Assembly: GCF_014692875.1 (NCBI RefSeq)
Contig: NZ_CP061171.1
Location: 186,001-250,000, forward strand
DNA length: 64,000 bases
Reading direction: 5' to 3'
From: Pedobacter riviphilus
Lineage (GTDB): Bacteria; Bacteroidota; Bacteroidia; Sphingobacteriales; Sphingobacteriaceae
Within the stretch, counting starts at the first letter, position 1. Each line of letters begins with the position of its first letter. The translations under genes and the position numbers were made by a program. Of the stretch, positions 1 through 9,666 are shown piece after piece. Below the pieces are notes generated by a model. The model searched no databases, was not told where the DNA came from, and worked only from the letters and a program-made list of their open reading frames with translations.

Positions 1-3000
1 TTAGCATTGCTGCTGGCATCGCGGTTGGCGGCCTTGTAAAGGTCGTTTAAACTTGCCCTCAAGGCATATACTGCTTTTAAGTTAATCTGTGCGGCAGTAG
101 GGTTGCCTGTCCAGCGGATGGTTCCACCTTGCCTGATTTCGAATTTTTTGTTAATTACCTCCTGGGCCGTAAAATCGAAACTTCCTGTCTCGATAATATA
201 ATCGCCAGACATTTCAAAATCGCCGACACTGTTAATGTTTAGGTTCAGCTCGGCATTACCTTTCCCACTTAAATTGCCCAGGGTGGTAAATATATTCGCT
301 GTGGTATTGGGGTCGATGGTTAATTTAAAGGTTAGGGTTAAACCATCAAAGTTGGTTTTTTTCTTAACCAATACAGTCGAATCGCGGCTCACAAAATTAA
401 TGAAATCTTTATCCGATACGGTTTCTGAACTGTTTAAAGGCAGGTTAAACACCGTTCCTTTTTCCGTTTTTGCCTTAATATCGATCTTCATCTTGTTGGT
501 CGGGCCTGTAAATGTAAATACACCTGTGCCGTATGCACGTCCATAATAGATCGAATTGTCTTTTGCGGTCGTATTTAAGGCCATTAAACTGTTGGCATTG
601 ATTTTTACGGCCAATGTGGGGTAATTGATGTTGTTTAAATCAACCGAACCGGTTGCAGTTGCTTCATGTCCTTCCAGATCGTTCAGCGTAAAATCATCAA
701 GTTTAATGACGCTGTTGTTTACCTCTACCTTATCGGTAATTACATAAGTAGTTTTAAGGTAGTTTACCATCAGCTGCCCCTTATCTAATGATACAGTTCC
801 GTTAATTTCTGGTTTATCTAACTTGCCTTTTACCGTTAAATCGGCAGAGATATTGCCTTTTAAATTGGATACCAGTTGTTTAACAAAAGGCTCGAGGATG
901 GTGAGTTTGCTTTCGTTCATTTTTACAGCGAGGTCGATTTCTTTTTCTTTGAGGTCGAGATTTCCCGTCAGTTTAAAAGTCTCCGAATCGTCGGCCATAA
1001 TGCGTGTAAATACATTAACCTTTTTGCTCTCGTTGTTGTACGATGAGGTATCGGTTAAGGTGCCGATGTAGATATCGTTAAAGTTTAACGAATCGATCTT
1101 TAAATCGTCGGCTACCCGAGGCGCTTTTAATACGCCAAACAAATCGGTTGTGCCGTTAAGGTTTCCGCCCAGTTTAACACCAAAGCCTTTGGTAAAAGGG
1201 TTGAGGGTTTTTAAGTTGAAATCTTTAAAGCCAACACTAATTAAATCTTTAGGGTCTTCCGAAATTAACCCATCAATAATAACCTGCTGCTTTCCGTTGG
1301 TTAAATCGAAATTACTGATTTCGGTTTTACCATTGTTGAGTACGATACGTACTTTCTCCTGGATGCGCCATTCTTCATTATTAATTTTTAAGATCGATGG
1401 CAATACGCTTAATCTTGCCGTTGTATCCTGGTTTTTGGTAAATTCTACCAGCCCGTTTAAATCGAGCTGATTGTCTTCGTCGGCATTCGACATTTTTACG
1501 TTGAAGGCCAAACTGTCGTTCCGCAGGATATTGGAAATGTTTACATCCTTAATAAACAAACTGTCGTTAATCTGCACCCTGTCGGAAGTTACAATCAGTT
1601 GAAGCTGTTGTGTAGTGGTATTTTCATCGAGGATGATATTGTTTACTACAATACCGCTGTATTTTAGTTTCTTTACAAAACCGTTGAGCGTTGCGGTATT
1701 ATTGCGCGAATCGAAATCGCCTGTTAGTGTAGCGCCCTCTTCTAATTCCAGGCCCGGTAGAAATATCTGCGCAAGCGGTTCGAATTTTTTAACCTTCAGG
1801 TTAAATTTAAAGATCTGGTTACTGTGTTTTATAATATCGGTCTTTAGCGAGGGCACATAGGTTTTAGCAATGGTTTTGTAATAAGAAACAATAGAATTTA
1901 AATCGTATTCACCTTTAATGCCGGCATCCAAAATATCTGATCGGATATCGAGCACGCGGCTGGCACCCGTACCGTTGGCTGTTAACTGTACCGAATCTAC
2001 ACTATAAACACCTTTCGGATTTTGCAGTCTAATTTCTTCGATTAATAATTTGCCCGATATATTGTTCAGGTTGGTGCCCGAGAAATTGGTCTTAAATTTA
2101 GCATCAACCTGCAACGAATCTTTCAGGAGTTTTAAAGCCTTTAATTTTGCTTTGGAAATAGTGGCATTAAAGTTAAATACGGGTAGTTTAGGGTTCAGGT
2201 TTACCCCACCATCAAAAACCAGTTTCACATTACGGTCGTTAATGCTCAGCTTGCCATCAAAATACTTTTTGTTAAAAGTTCCGTCAATTTTCACATTGCG
2301 GTAACGGTAATTATTAAAGTCGATATAGTCTACAACGCCGTTTATCTTTTCGGTTAAATCTTTAAGCTCGGTACCACGTCCCTTAACATATAATGATGAG
2401 CTGATGCGGCCAAGGCTTTTTTCATTAAGCAGGTTACCGAGGTTAAAATCGTAACTTTTTACGTTTCCGGTATAAGATGGAACATCGTTTTTATCGATTT
2501 TCATGTTCACATCCGAAACAATACGGCCAAGTTTGGTTTTAAATTCGCCATAGGCAATAAAGTCGTTCTGGAAACCGGTAAAACTTCCGTTAAAGTTAAT
2601 GTTACCGAATTTGTTTACAATTACCGGAACAATTTTTTTCTTGCTGTTGGTAATACCTGCCAGCACTTCATCCAGGTCGGTTTTATTCGTTCCTGCCATT
2701 TCAATGTTCAGGTCCATAAAAGTTTCTTTCCATTTCGGCAGTCCCTTTAAAATAAAATCTCCCTTAATGTGTGTAGCTTTTCCTGTTCTTAACGATAGTT
2801 TTTTGGCTTTAAGGTTATTTACTAAACCCGTAATCTGTCCGTCAACATCCAGGTCGAGTTTCATGCTGTTCATTTCAGGTGCAAAAAATGCAACATCCCT
2901 TGAAGTGATATGGCTATTTTTAAAAATAGCTTTCATCCGCACATTATCTACATAGTGGTTAAAATCTTTATAACTTTTAAAACGCATTTGATAGTAGTCG

Positions 3001-3737
3001 GTTAACCGGCTCTGGTTGGTTTCGAGCAGCAGGTTTTTCAGCTCTATCTCATTACTGTCTATCGTGGTTTGGGCCGTTAGGTTTTTCAGGTAAAATCCGC
3101 TTCGCTCTTTAAAAGTTAAGTTTTTGATATTGGTTTTAATCAAATGTTTTTTAGTGTCGAGCCCTTCGAAAATTCCGCTAAGTTCTTTTACATCAATATT
3201 CTCAAAATTTACGCTTTTGCCCTGAATGGTATCTTTTGCGCCATAGTTTTTATACCTGAAGGCAAATTTGTTTAAAATAATACGGCCAATATTGATATTG
3301 TATGGCTTACTTTTCTTTTTCTTTACAGTGGGCTTACCAGAATCGAAGTAGTTTATAATGAAATCGAGATTAGAAGACTTATCTTTGAAATCTTTTAGGA
3401 AAAACCGCCCGTTGTTGATTTGAATGGTATTGATATCGATAATCTTTTTATCTATAGATAATCGATTAATATCGACCATAAACTGAGGGGTTCTCAATAA
3501 AGTGTCTTTTTGTAAATCCAAAACCAATAAATCTTCGAGTACAATAGATTTAAATGGCTTGATGTAGAGGCTCTTGATTGATACGGTGGTTTTAAGCTCT
3601 TTTGACAGGTATGCAGCAGTTTTCTGCGCAAAAAAAGTTTGAACGGGCTTAAATTGTAGCGAAAAAATAAGAAGCGCAAGCAGCAAGATTATTGATGCAA
3701 TTACCCAAAGGAGTATTTTAAATAGTTTTTTAATAAT
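1..3737 (-). CDS. TamB-like translocation/assembly module protein (DUF490), N-terminal part, cut by window edge
   Basis: One minus-strand frame stays open from about 3743 to the left edge, some 1245 codons, with no stop. It begins with Lys-rich residues followed by one hydrophobic anchor (LLWVIASIILLLALLIF), then an AsmA/TamB-like start with phrases such as YLSKELKTTVSIKSLYIKPF. The rest is repetitive beta-rich sequence (visible end ASLNDLYKAANRD), as in the large TamB beta-helix that spans the periplasm and moves lipids or outer-membrane proteins. Bacteroidota members usually have about 1500-1700 residues, so the C-terminal DUF490 end lies outside. The start is unclear: no ATG or GTG precedes the anchor; I place it at an ATT near 3737, with TTG at 3686 the next standard choice. 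It is divergent from tsaD with only about 23 bp between. Plus-strand frames across 235-2955 are antisense shadows. Confidence 0.8.
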   Translation of the reverse strand, partial: MIKKLFKILLWVIASIILLLALLIFSLQFKPVQTFFAQKTAAYLSKELKTTVSIKSLYIKPFKSIVLEDLLVLDLQKDTLLRTPQFMVDINRLSIDKKIIDINTIQINNGRFFLKDFKDKSSNLDFIINYFDSGKPTVKKKKSKPYNINIGRIILNKFAFRYKNYGAKDTIQGKSVNFENIDVKELSGIFEGLDTKKHLIKTNIKNLTFKERSGFYLKNLTAQTTIDSNEIELKNLLLETNQSRLTDYYQMRFKSYKDFNHYVDNVRMKAIFKNSHITSRDVAFFAPEMNSMKLDLDVDGQITGLVNNLKAKKLSLRTGKATHIKGDFILKGLPKWKETFMDLNIEMAGTNKTDLDEVLAGITNSKKKIVPVIVNKFGNINFNGSFTGFQNDFIAYGEFKTKLGRIVSDVNMKIDKNDVPSYTGNVKSYDFNLGNLLNEKSLGRISSSLYVKGRGTELKDLTEKINGVVDYIDFNNYRYRNVKIDGTFNKKYFDGKLSINDRNVKLVFDGGVNLNPKLPVFNFNATISKAKLKALKLLKDSLQVDAKFKTNFSGTNLNNISGKLLIEEIRLQNPKGVYSVDSVQLTANGTGASRVLDIRSDILDAGIKGEYDLNSIVSYYKTIAKTYVPSLKTDIIKHSNQIFKFNLKVKKFEPLAQIFLPGLELEEGATLTGDFDSRNNTATLNGFVKKLKYSGIVVNNIILDENTTTQQLQLIVTSDRVQINDSLFIKDVNISNILRNDSLAFNVKMSNADEDNQLDLNGLVEFTKNQDTTARLSVLPSILKINNEEWRIQEKVRIVLNNGKTEISNFDLTNGKQQVIIDGLISEDPKDLISVGFKDFNLKTLNPFTKGFGVKLGGNLNGTTDLFGVLKAPRVADDLKIDSLNFNDIYIGTLTDTSSYNNESKKVNVFTRIMADDSETFKLTGNLDLKEKEIDLAVKMNESKLTILEPFVKQLVSNLKGNISADLTVKGKLDKPEINGTVSLDKGQLMVNYLKTTYVITDKVEVNNSVIKLDDFTLNDLEGHEATATGSVDLNNINYPTLAVKINANSLMALNTTAKDNSIYYGRAYGTGVFTFTGPTNKMKIDIKAKTEKGTVFNLPLNSSETVSDKDFINFVSRDSTVLVKKKTNFDGLTLTFKLTIDPNTTANIFTTLGNLSGKGNAELNLNINSVGDFEMSGDYIIETGSFDFTAQEVINKKFEIRQGGTIRWTGNPTAAQINLKAVYALRASLNDLYKAANRDASSNA

Positions 3738-3760
3738 TTTGCAGCTTAAATATTAATAAT

Positions 3761-4762
3761 TTGTCTGTTATACTTGCTATCGAATCTTCTTGCGATGATA
3801 CATCCGTTGCTATTTGTAACAACGGCAAAATTACTGCCAATGTTATTGCAAACCAAACAATTCATCAAAATTATGGTGGTGTTATACCTGAATTAGCTTC
3901 AAGGGTACATCAACAAAATATTGTGCCTGCCGTACAACAAGCTTTAATTAATGCTAAAGTTACAAAACAAGACATTAATGCAGTAGCTTTTACACGTGGC
4001 CCCGGCCTTTTAGGCTCCCTGCTGGTTGGTGTCTCTTTTGCAAAATCTTTCGCATTAGCTTTAAATATACCTTTAATTTCTGTCAATCATATGCATGCGC
4101 ATATCTTAGCGCACTTTATTGACGACCCTAAGCCAAGTTTCCCTTTTATCTGTTTAACGGTTTCGGGCGGACATACACAGATTGTGTTGGTAAAAGACTA
4201 CTTTGATATGGAAATTGTTGGCGAAACATTGGATGACGCTGCGGGTGAAGCTTTTGATAAAACAGCTAAATTGTTGGCCTTACCCTATCCTGGTGGGCCA
4301 CTGATTGATAAACATGCACAGCATGGAAATCCTTTGGCCTTTAAATTTCCAGAACCACAAATTGCCGATCTGAATTTTAGTTTTAGCGGCTTTAAAACTT
4401 CTATTCTGTATTTTATCCGGAAACAGGAAAAGGAGAACCCTAATTTTATTACCGAAAATTTAGATGATATTTGCGCATCGGTTCAACATAGTATTGTGCA
4501 GATTTTGCTGAACAAGTTAAAAAGAGCAGCAAAACAATACGGAATTAAAGAAATTGCCATTGCAGGCGGTGTTTCGGCAAACTCTGGTTTAAGGAACGGA
4601 TTGCAACAGGCTGCCGATGAACTGGGCTGGAATATATATATACCAGCATTTCAGTATTGTACTGATAATGCAGGCATGATTGCCATTGCAGGTTACCAGA
4701 AGTACCTGAAAAAGGATTTTGTAGGGCAGGATGTTTCGCCAATGGCGAGGATGGAGTTTTAG
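3761..4762 (+). CDS. tsaD: tRNA N6-adenosine threonylcarbamoyltransferase TsaD
   Basis: TsaD (YgjD/Kae1/Gcp family) transfers the threonylcarbamoyl group onto A37 of ANN-decoding tRNAs in the cytoplasm, working with TsaB and TsaE. The 333-residue length is normal. The N-terminus SVILAIESSCDDTSVA is the family ASKHA start, the metal-binding pair is H110 and H114 in NHMHAH, and the nucleotide-binding segments VSGGHTQ (about 134-140) and the late GGVSANSGLR are intact. The start is a TTG at 3761, chosen because it gives the canonical first residues and no ATG lies nearby. The gene is divergent from the TamB-like gene. An antisense frame at 4545-4775 is a shadow. Confidence 0.96.
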   Translation: MSVILAIESSCDDTSVAICNNGKITANVIANQTIHQNYGGVIPELASRVHQQNIVPAVQQALINAKVTKQDINAVAFTRGPGLLGSLLVGVSFAKSFALALNIPLISVNHMHAHILAHFIDDPKPSFPFICLTVSGGHTQIVLVKDYFDMEIVGETLDDAAGEAFDKTAKLLALPYPGGPLIDKHAQHGNPLAFKFPEPQIADLNFSFSGFKTSILYFIRKQEKENPNFITENLDDICASVQHSIVQILLNKLKRAAKQYGIKEIAIAGGVSANSGLRNGLQQAADELGWNIYIPAFQYCTDNAGMIAIAGYQKYLKKDFVGQDVSPMARMEF

Positions 4763-4850
4763 GGCGAGGGTTCATTGGTCATTAGTTCATTTGTGTAATC
4801 GTCTAAGGACTCAGGACTATTGACTTATTGATTATAGTCATTAGTGTAAT

Positions 4851-4935
4851 CGTCATTGCGAAGCTGGGTAGGGTGAGCCGAAGCAATCTTTTAAGAAGAA
4901 TGATAATTATCCTGAAACACGTTCAGGATGACGCC
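4851..4935. repeat. short extragenic repeats of two common Bacteroidota types
   Basis: The gap between tsaD and the small membrane gene holds a segment at about 4851-4892 (GTCATTGCGAAG ... GAAGCAATC) and then an inverted element at about 4911-4935 (TCCTGAA ACACG TTCAGGA followed by TGACG). Related copies of the first type occur near 18829-18870 and 37811-37848, and of the second near 37899, 38007 and 60802. They look like dispersed extragenic palindromes. No gene is seen in 4763-5047. Confidence 0.55.
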
Positions 4936-5047
4936 CACCTAGGGTACTGTGCCATGTAACTCCGTGTTTCTGTGCTTCCGTGGCAAAAAACTGTAAACCG
5001 CCAATTGAAAACTGGCAACAAGAATTGTTTAAACTGAATTTATATAT

Positions 5048-5245
5048 ATGACTGGAGCATCGTTAATATTTTGGATTGTTTGCGCGATACCGCTAATCGG
5101 TATTTTATATTGGTTGATCAGAAATGACAAAAATAAACTAAAAGGAAGCTGGGGTGTGATTATTTTAGGTGCTTTGATTATTGCTGCACTTTTGGTAATT
5201 GTATATGTAACCAAAGATTTTAACGCCATTTTTAGCCAGAACTAA
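5048..5245 (+). CDS. small two-helix membrane protein, unknown function
   Basis: A 65-residue frame with two hydrophobic helices (about 5-22 and 34-54) separated by a short basic loop, RNDKNKLKGSW, and a polar tail. The layout resembles small PLDc_N-like or other two-TM inner-membrane proteins, but I do not recognise a family. The start ATG at 5048 lies in an AT-rich leader. The next gene, a TonB-dependent receptor, follows after 78 bp and has its own promoter-like element, so an operon is uncertain. The minus-strand frame 5029-5229 covers the same DNA but has no membrane or signal pattern that makes better sense. Confidence 0.6.
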   Translation: MTGASLIFWIVCAIPLIGILYWLIRNDKNKLKGSWGVIILGALIIAALLVIVYVTKDFNAIFSQN

Positions 5246-5264
5246 AAGATTATTTCTGTTAATC

Positions 5265-5287
5265 TTATTTAGACCTAATCTATTTAA
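5265..5287. promoter_or_regulatory. imperfect palindrome, Fur-box-like, ahead of the TonB receptor
   Basis: TTATTTAGA and TCTATTTAA flank a 5-bp centre; 7 of 9 arm positions are complementary. It sits just upstream of a TATCTTTG -7 element, where a repressor would block polymerase. A Fur-type iron operator is inferred only from the shape and from the downstream receptor gene. Confidence 0.35.
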
Positions 5288-5298
5288 GGTTGATTATC

Positions 5299-5306
5299 TA
5301 TCTTTG
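5299..5306 (+). promoter_or_regulatory. -7 promoter element TATCTTTG
   Basis: Exact match to the Bacteroidota TAnnTTTG -7 consensus, 18 bp before the start codon of the TonB-dependent receptor. No clear TTTG -33 element is present at 19-21 bp spacing; the Fur-like palindrome occupies that region. Confidence 0.45.
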
Positions 5307-5323
5307 CCGCAAATTAAAGATAG

Positions 5324-7678
5324 ATGAAAAAAATTATACTGATCATTGCTGTCTTATTGCTTAATCTCCTTCGCGTGCACGCACAGAACGTTAAGGTTGA
5401 AGGACATGTTAAAGACAAAAATAGCGAAATCCCTTATGTAACCGTTTCCCTGTCAGGACAAAAAGTTCAAACAGATAGCAGAGGTTATTACTCCTTATAC
5501 ATCAAAAGCGGTGTTTCTTTTAAAATCGATATCAATGCTATAGGTTACAAAACGTTTACCCAGAATATTTTATCGGTTAAAAATGATACCACTATTAATT
5601 TTGTATTGGAATCTGTAGGCAATACTTTAGATGATGTGGTAATTTCTACTTCCAGAAAGGCAGAAAACATTAAAAATATTACTACCTCAGTTAGTATTGT
5701 AAATAAGAAAAAACTGGAGAAAGAAATGGCCATCACACCAGATTTAAGTGCCATTTTGGCCAATCAGGTGCCTGGTTTTGCCCCTACGGCACAAACCGGG
5801 AATAATGTTGGGCAAAATTTAAGGGGCCGCCCAATGCTGGTGATGGTCGATGGTGTATCGCAATCTTCGCCGTTAAGAAATGCAGAAGTAGATTTAAGAT
5901 CGATAGACCCTTCGGTGCTCGAGCGCATAGAGGTGGTAAAAGGTGCCACAGCCATTTATGGTAATGGTGCCGCTGGCGGTTTAGTTAATTACATTACAAT
6001 GGTTCCGGATACAGCAGCCAGGTTTGCCGGTAAAACCCAGCTTAATTTAAGCGGATCGTTGGTTAAAGTCAAAAACTCCGAAGGTGGTAGAATTAACCAA
6101 ATGTTTTACGGAAAACTGGGTAAATTTGATTACGTGGTGAGTGGGATGTATGAACAAACCGGTGAATATAAAGATGCAAAAGGCGATGTGGTAGGACCGA
6201 ACTACAGTTTAGGCGAAACCGACAGTTACAATGTTTTTGCCAAATTGGGTTATGCACCTGCCAAAAACCAGCGGATCCAGTTTAGCTATAATACCTATAG
6301 CAGTTTGCAGAACAGTAATTTTACGCTGGTAAACGGTAATGTGGCTACTGGTCAGAAAGCTACCGGTGTATTAGGGAAAGCACTTGGGATTCCGACCGGG
6401 GTTGATTATAACCACAATTTAAATCTATCATATAAGATTGATAGTACTTTTCTTCATTCGAGTTTGAATGCAGATGTTTACTACGAAACGCGTAAAGATG
6501 TTTTTTATGTTTCTTTAGGACGTTTTGATGGAGGTGATGGCCAGTCGCTTGCCAAAAATGATAAAAAGGGTGCACGTTTATTTTTTGAAACACCAATCCT
6601 GAACCTTAACTTTCTAAAAATGAATCTGGCCTATGGTGCCGATTTCATGAAAGATAAAACTGCGCAGCCGCTGGTTGACGGTAGGGTATGGGTACCGACA
6701 ATGGATATGACCAATATTGCACCTTTTGCACAGGCCGATTTCAACATTCTGGATAATTTGGTATTTAAAACAGGACTCCGTTACGAAAATGTAAGTATTG
6801 ACGTAGATGATTACCGGACTTTAAGAACTACAGGCGCTAACAATACTACCATTACGCCATCTTTTGATGTAAGGGGAGGAGATTTAAAATACAGTACCTA
6901 CCTCTTTAATGCGGGTTTAAGATATAATCAATTTAATGTTTTTAATCCTTTTATAAGTTTCTCACAAGGTTTTTCGGTAATGGATATTGGGCTGGCTTTA
7001 CGTGATGCGAAAGTAAACAGCATAGATAAGATTAATACAGATGCGGTAAAGGTAAATAATTATGAAGCTGGCTTTGAAAGTAAAATTGCTGGGTTAACAT
7101 TTTCTGCATCGGGTTATATCAGTACATCTAAATTAGGCATTGAGGTGGTTTACGATCCTGCTACAGGTTTGTTCAATACGGCCAGAAATCCTGAAAAAAT
7201 TTATGGTTTTGAATTGGCGGCTGATTACCGTTTGTTTGATCAGCTAGGTTTAGCTGCAAGTTATAGTTATACAGAAGGCAAGCGCGATATTGACAAAAAT
7301 GGAAAGTTTAACGATGCTGGCGACTTGTATCTGAATGGCCGCCGCATCTCTGCGCCAAAAGTTACCGCCTCGGTAAGCTATAGCCCTTTAAAGGTTTTGG
7401 ATTTAACATTGAATTATACCGGCATTAATTCGCGTAATAGGTTTGAGAAAAACAGCAATGGTGTGTATAATGGAAACGAAGGTGCAGTAAAAGCTTATCA
7501 TTTATTCAGTTTTGCCGGGATTTATCAGGTTAAAAAGAATACGAAGCTTACTTTGGGTGTCGATAATATTTTTAACCAGGATTATTTTCCTGCCAGGGCG
7601 CAGTGGTTTATGCAGCCAGGTTTCTACTCAAAGGGGAGAGGTGCTTCGGTAAACTTTGGGATTTCGGTTAGTTATTAA
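5324..7678 (+). CDS. TonB-dependent outer-membrane receptor with carboxypeptidase-like domain (siderophore type)
   Basis: This 784-residue protein has a signal peptide (1-20, ending VHA/Q), a carboxypeptidase-regulatory-like domain (about 24-100), a plug domain (about 108-225, with VVISTSRKAENI and RIEVVKGATAIYGNGAAGG) and a 22-strand-type barrel that ends in an aromatic residue (VNFGISVSY). The length and the RIEVVKG...GNGA...G signature fit ferric-siderophore or vitamin receptors rather than the longer SusC type, and no SusD follows it. It probably imports an iron chelate across the outer membrane using TonB energy. A Fur-like palindrome and a -7 element precede it, and a terminator follows. 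The ligand cannot be told from sequence alone. Confidence 0.9.
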   Translation: MKKIILIIAVLLLNLLRVHAQNVKVEGHVKDKNSEIPYVTVSLSGQKVQTDSRGYYSLYIKSGVSFKIDINAIGYKTFTQNILSVKNDTTINFVLESVGNTLDDVVISTSRKAENIKNITTSVSIVNKKKLEKEMAITPDLSAILANQVPGFAPTAQTGNNVGQNLRGRPMLVMVDGVSQSSPLRNAEVDLRSIDPSVLERIEVVKGATAIYGNGAAGGLVNYITMVPDTAARFAGKTQLNLSGSLVKVKNSEGGRINQMFYGKLGKFDYVVSGMYEQTGEYKDAKGDVVGPNYSLGETDSYNVFAKLGYAPAKNQRIQFSYNTYSSLQNSNFTLVNGNVATGQKATGVLGKALGIPTGVDYNHNLNLSYKIDSTFLHSSLNADVYYETRKDVFYVSLGRFDGGDGQSLAKNDKKGARLFFETPILNLNFLKMNLAYGADFMKDKTAQPLVDGRVWVPTMDMTNIAPFAQADFNILDNLVFKTGLRYENVSIDVDDYRTLRTTGANNTTITPSFDVRGGDLKYSTYLFNAGLRYNQFNVFNPFISFSQGFSVMDIGLALRDAKVNSIDKINTDAVKVNNYEAGFESKIAGLTFSASGYISTSKLGIEVVYDPATGLFNTARNPEKIYGFELAADYRLFDQLGLAASYSYTEGKRDIDKNGKFNDAGDLYLNGRRISAPKVTASVSYSPLKVLDLTLNYTGINSRNRFEKNSNGVYNGNEGAVKAYHLFSFAGIYQVKKNTKLTLGVDNIFNQDYFPARAQWFMQPGFYSKGRGASVNFGISVSY

Positions 7679-7694
7679 CTAAGTTCTAAAACAG

Positions 7695-7730
7695 AAAAAG
7701 CGTCCCGATTTTAAATCTGGACGCTTTTTT
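7695..7730. terminator. bidirectional intrinsic terminator between TonB receptor and recA
   Basis: AAAAAGCGTCC pairs with GGACGCTTTTTT around a 13-nt loop. The T-run serves the plus-strand receptor gene and the A-run on the left serves recA on the minus strand. Confidence 0.85.
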
Positions 7731-7753
7731 ATGTCAAACGGAATTGATCTGGT

Positions 7754-8779
7754 TTATTTTTCTGCCAGGTGTTCGCCTGTAACTTCGGCTTTGATTTTAA
7801 TTTCCAGCTCTTCTGCGAGTTCAGGATTGTCGCTTAACAATTGTTTTACGGCATCTCTACCTTGGCCAAGTTTGGTATCTCCGTAAGAAAACCATGATCC
7901 TGCTTTTTTGATGATACCAAAATCAACACCTAGGTCGATAATCTCACCGTTTTTAGAAATACCTTCACCAAACATCACATCAAATTCTGCGATACGGAAA
8001 GGAGGGGCCACTTTATTTTTAACAATTTTTACTTTCACACGGTTACCAGAAACTTCGTCAGAATCTTTGATCTGTGAAATACGACGGATATCTAAACGTA
8101 CCGATGCATAAAATTTCAAAGCATTACCACCGGTTGTAGTTTCAGGGTTACCGAACATTACACCAATTTTATCACGTAACTGGTTAATGAAAATACAGCA
8201 ACATCCGGTTTTAGAAATCGTTCCGGTTAATTTACGAAGCGCCTGACTCATTAAACGGGCATGTAAACCCATTTTACTGTCGCCCATTTCGCCCTCAATT
8301 TCACTTTTAGGAACCAAAGCCGCAACAGAGTCGATTACAATTACATCAATAGCACCAGAACGGATTAAGTTATCGGCAATTTCTAAGGCCTGCTCACCAT
8401 TATCTGGCTGAGAGATTAAAAGGTTATCTGTATCTACACCTAGTTTCTTAGCATAAAACTGATCAAAAGCATGTTCTGCATCTATAAAAGCAGCAATACC
8501 GCCTTTTTTCTGTGCTTCGGCAATAATATGTGTAGCTAAAGTGGTTTTACCAGAAGACTCTGGACCATAAATTTCAATAACACGGCCTTTTGGAATACCG
8601 CCAATACCTAAAGCAATATCTAAACTGATTGATCCGGTAGAAATAAAATCTATCGGTTCAATGGCAGTATCGCCAAGTTTCATGATGGTACCTTTACCGT
8701 AAGATTTCTCTAGTTTATCTAAAGTAAGTTGTAAGGCTTTTAATTTATCTGGATTTGCAGTGCTCATTTCTTTTTTCAT
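7754..8779 (-). CDS. recA: recombinase RecA
   Basis: RecA binds single-stranded DNA, hydrolyses ATP, drives strand exchange and triggers LexA-type self-cleavage. The 341-residue protein has Walker [10 protein letters not shown] (72-80), the Walker B region [15 protein letters not shown], the L1/L2 DNA-binding loops ([41 protein letters not shown]) and the standard C-terminal domain with an acidic end. The start at 8779 gives [12 protein letters not shown]; the internal ATG four codons later is a possible alternative. It converges on the TonB receptor with a shared terminator. A plus-strand frame at 7908-8111 is a shadow. Confidence 0.98.
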   Translation of the reverse strand: MKKEMSTANPDKLKALQLTLDKLEKSYGKGTIMKLGDTAIEPIDFISTGSISLDIALGIGGIPKGRVIEIYGPESSGKTTLATHIIAEAQKKGGIAAFIDAEHAFDQFYAKKLGVDTDNLLISQPDNGEQALEIADNLIRSGAIDVIVIDSVAALVPKSEIEGEMGDSKMGLHARLMSQALRKLTGTISKTGCCCIFINQLRDKIGVMFGNPETTTGGNALKFYASVRLDIRRISQIKDSDEVSGNRVKVKIVKNKVAPPFRIAEFDVMFGEGISKNGEIIDLGVDFGIIKKAGSWFSYGDTKLGQGRDAVKQLLSDNPELAEELEIKIKAEVTGEHLAEK

Positions 8780-8902
8780 TGATTGCGTAAATATAATCGT
8801 TTATCGGCTAATATGCTTAAATGTTGATATTTATAATACTAATATATTTAGCTAAGGTAAATGTTTTTTAGCTAATGTCAATAGTAAAATAAAAATAATT
8901 TT

Positions 8903-9574
8903 TTAAGCTTTTAGTTTATCTCTTTCGTTTTGGGCGGTTAAACGTTCGAAGTACCTGCACATATAAGTAATTTCACAAACGTCGCATTTGGGGCTTCTGG
9001 CTACACAAACATAACGTCCGTGCAGAATAAGCCAATGGTGTGCAATGTGGATATCGTGTTCAGGAAGGTTTTTCACTAAATCCTTTTCAACCGCCAATGG
9101 GGTTTTGCCATTGGTTAGTCCTAAACGGTTGGCCACACGGAAAACATGGGTATCAACCGCCATTGCTGGTGCATTGTAAATTACTGAGGCAATTACATTA
9201 GCGGTTTTACGGCCCACACCTGGCATTTTCTGTAAGTCGTCAATCCCTGAAGGTACCACATCGTTAAATTCGTTAAGCAAAATATTGGCCATGCCCACCA
9301 GGTGTTTTGCCTTATTATTGGGGTAACTGATACTTCTGATATAGTCGAAAACAATATCAGGTGTAGCTTCGGCTAAAGCTTTAGCATTAGGAAAGCGCTG
9401 AAAAAGTGCAGGGGTTACCATATTTACCCTTTTATCGGTGCACTGTGCAGAAAGAATTACCGCCACTAAAAGCTGATAAGGATTATTATAATGTAACTCG
9501 GTTTCTGCATCAGGCTGCTTGGCCGAAAAATGTTCTACAAAAAGTTTGTAGCGTTCTTTTTTAAGCATGTGCAA
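8903..9574 (-). CDS. nth: endonuclease III (Nth)
   Basis: Bifunctional DNA glycosylase/AP lyase of base excision repair acting on oxidised pyrimidines. The 223-residue protein carries the helix-hairpin-helix motif MPGVGRKTANV with the catalytic lysine, the catalytic aspartate in VDTHVFRVANRLG, and the C-terminal iron-sulfur loop C-X6-C-X2-C-X5-C (CVARSPKCDVCEITYMC). It lies upstream of recA on the same strand, but the 123-bp AT-rich gap between them argues for separate promoters. A large repeat array begins just beyond its 5' end. Confidence 0.97.
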   Translation of the reverse strand: MHMLKKERYKLFVEHFSAKQPDAETELHYNNPYQLLVAVILSAQCTDKRVNMVTPALFQRFPNAKALAEATPDIVFDYIRSISYPNNKAKHLVGMANILLNEFNDVVPSGIDDLQKMPGVGRKTANVIASVIYNAPAMAVDTHVFRVANRLGLTNGKTPLAVEKDLVKNLPEHDIHIAHHWLILHGRYVCVARSPKCDVCEITYMCRYFERLTAQNERDKLKA

Positions 9575-9666
9575 ATATAGGTTAAAGATAGAAAATGTAA
9601 CTGCTTAATTGGAAGAAGAGCATGTAGAACGGAAGAAAAACTGTAATTTGTCGCTATGAATTATTC

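Noticed and set aside
235..2955. Plus-strand frames of 81-118 codons (235-546, 823-1071, 1150-1470, 1615-1860, 2050-2304, 2599-2955)
   Set aside because: They lie antisense to one continuous minus-strand frame that encodes a TamB-like protein; they have no family signature.
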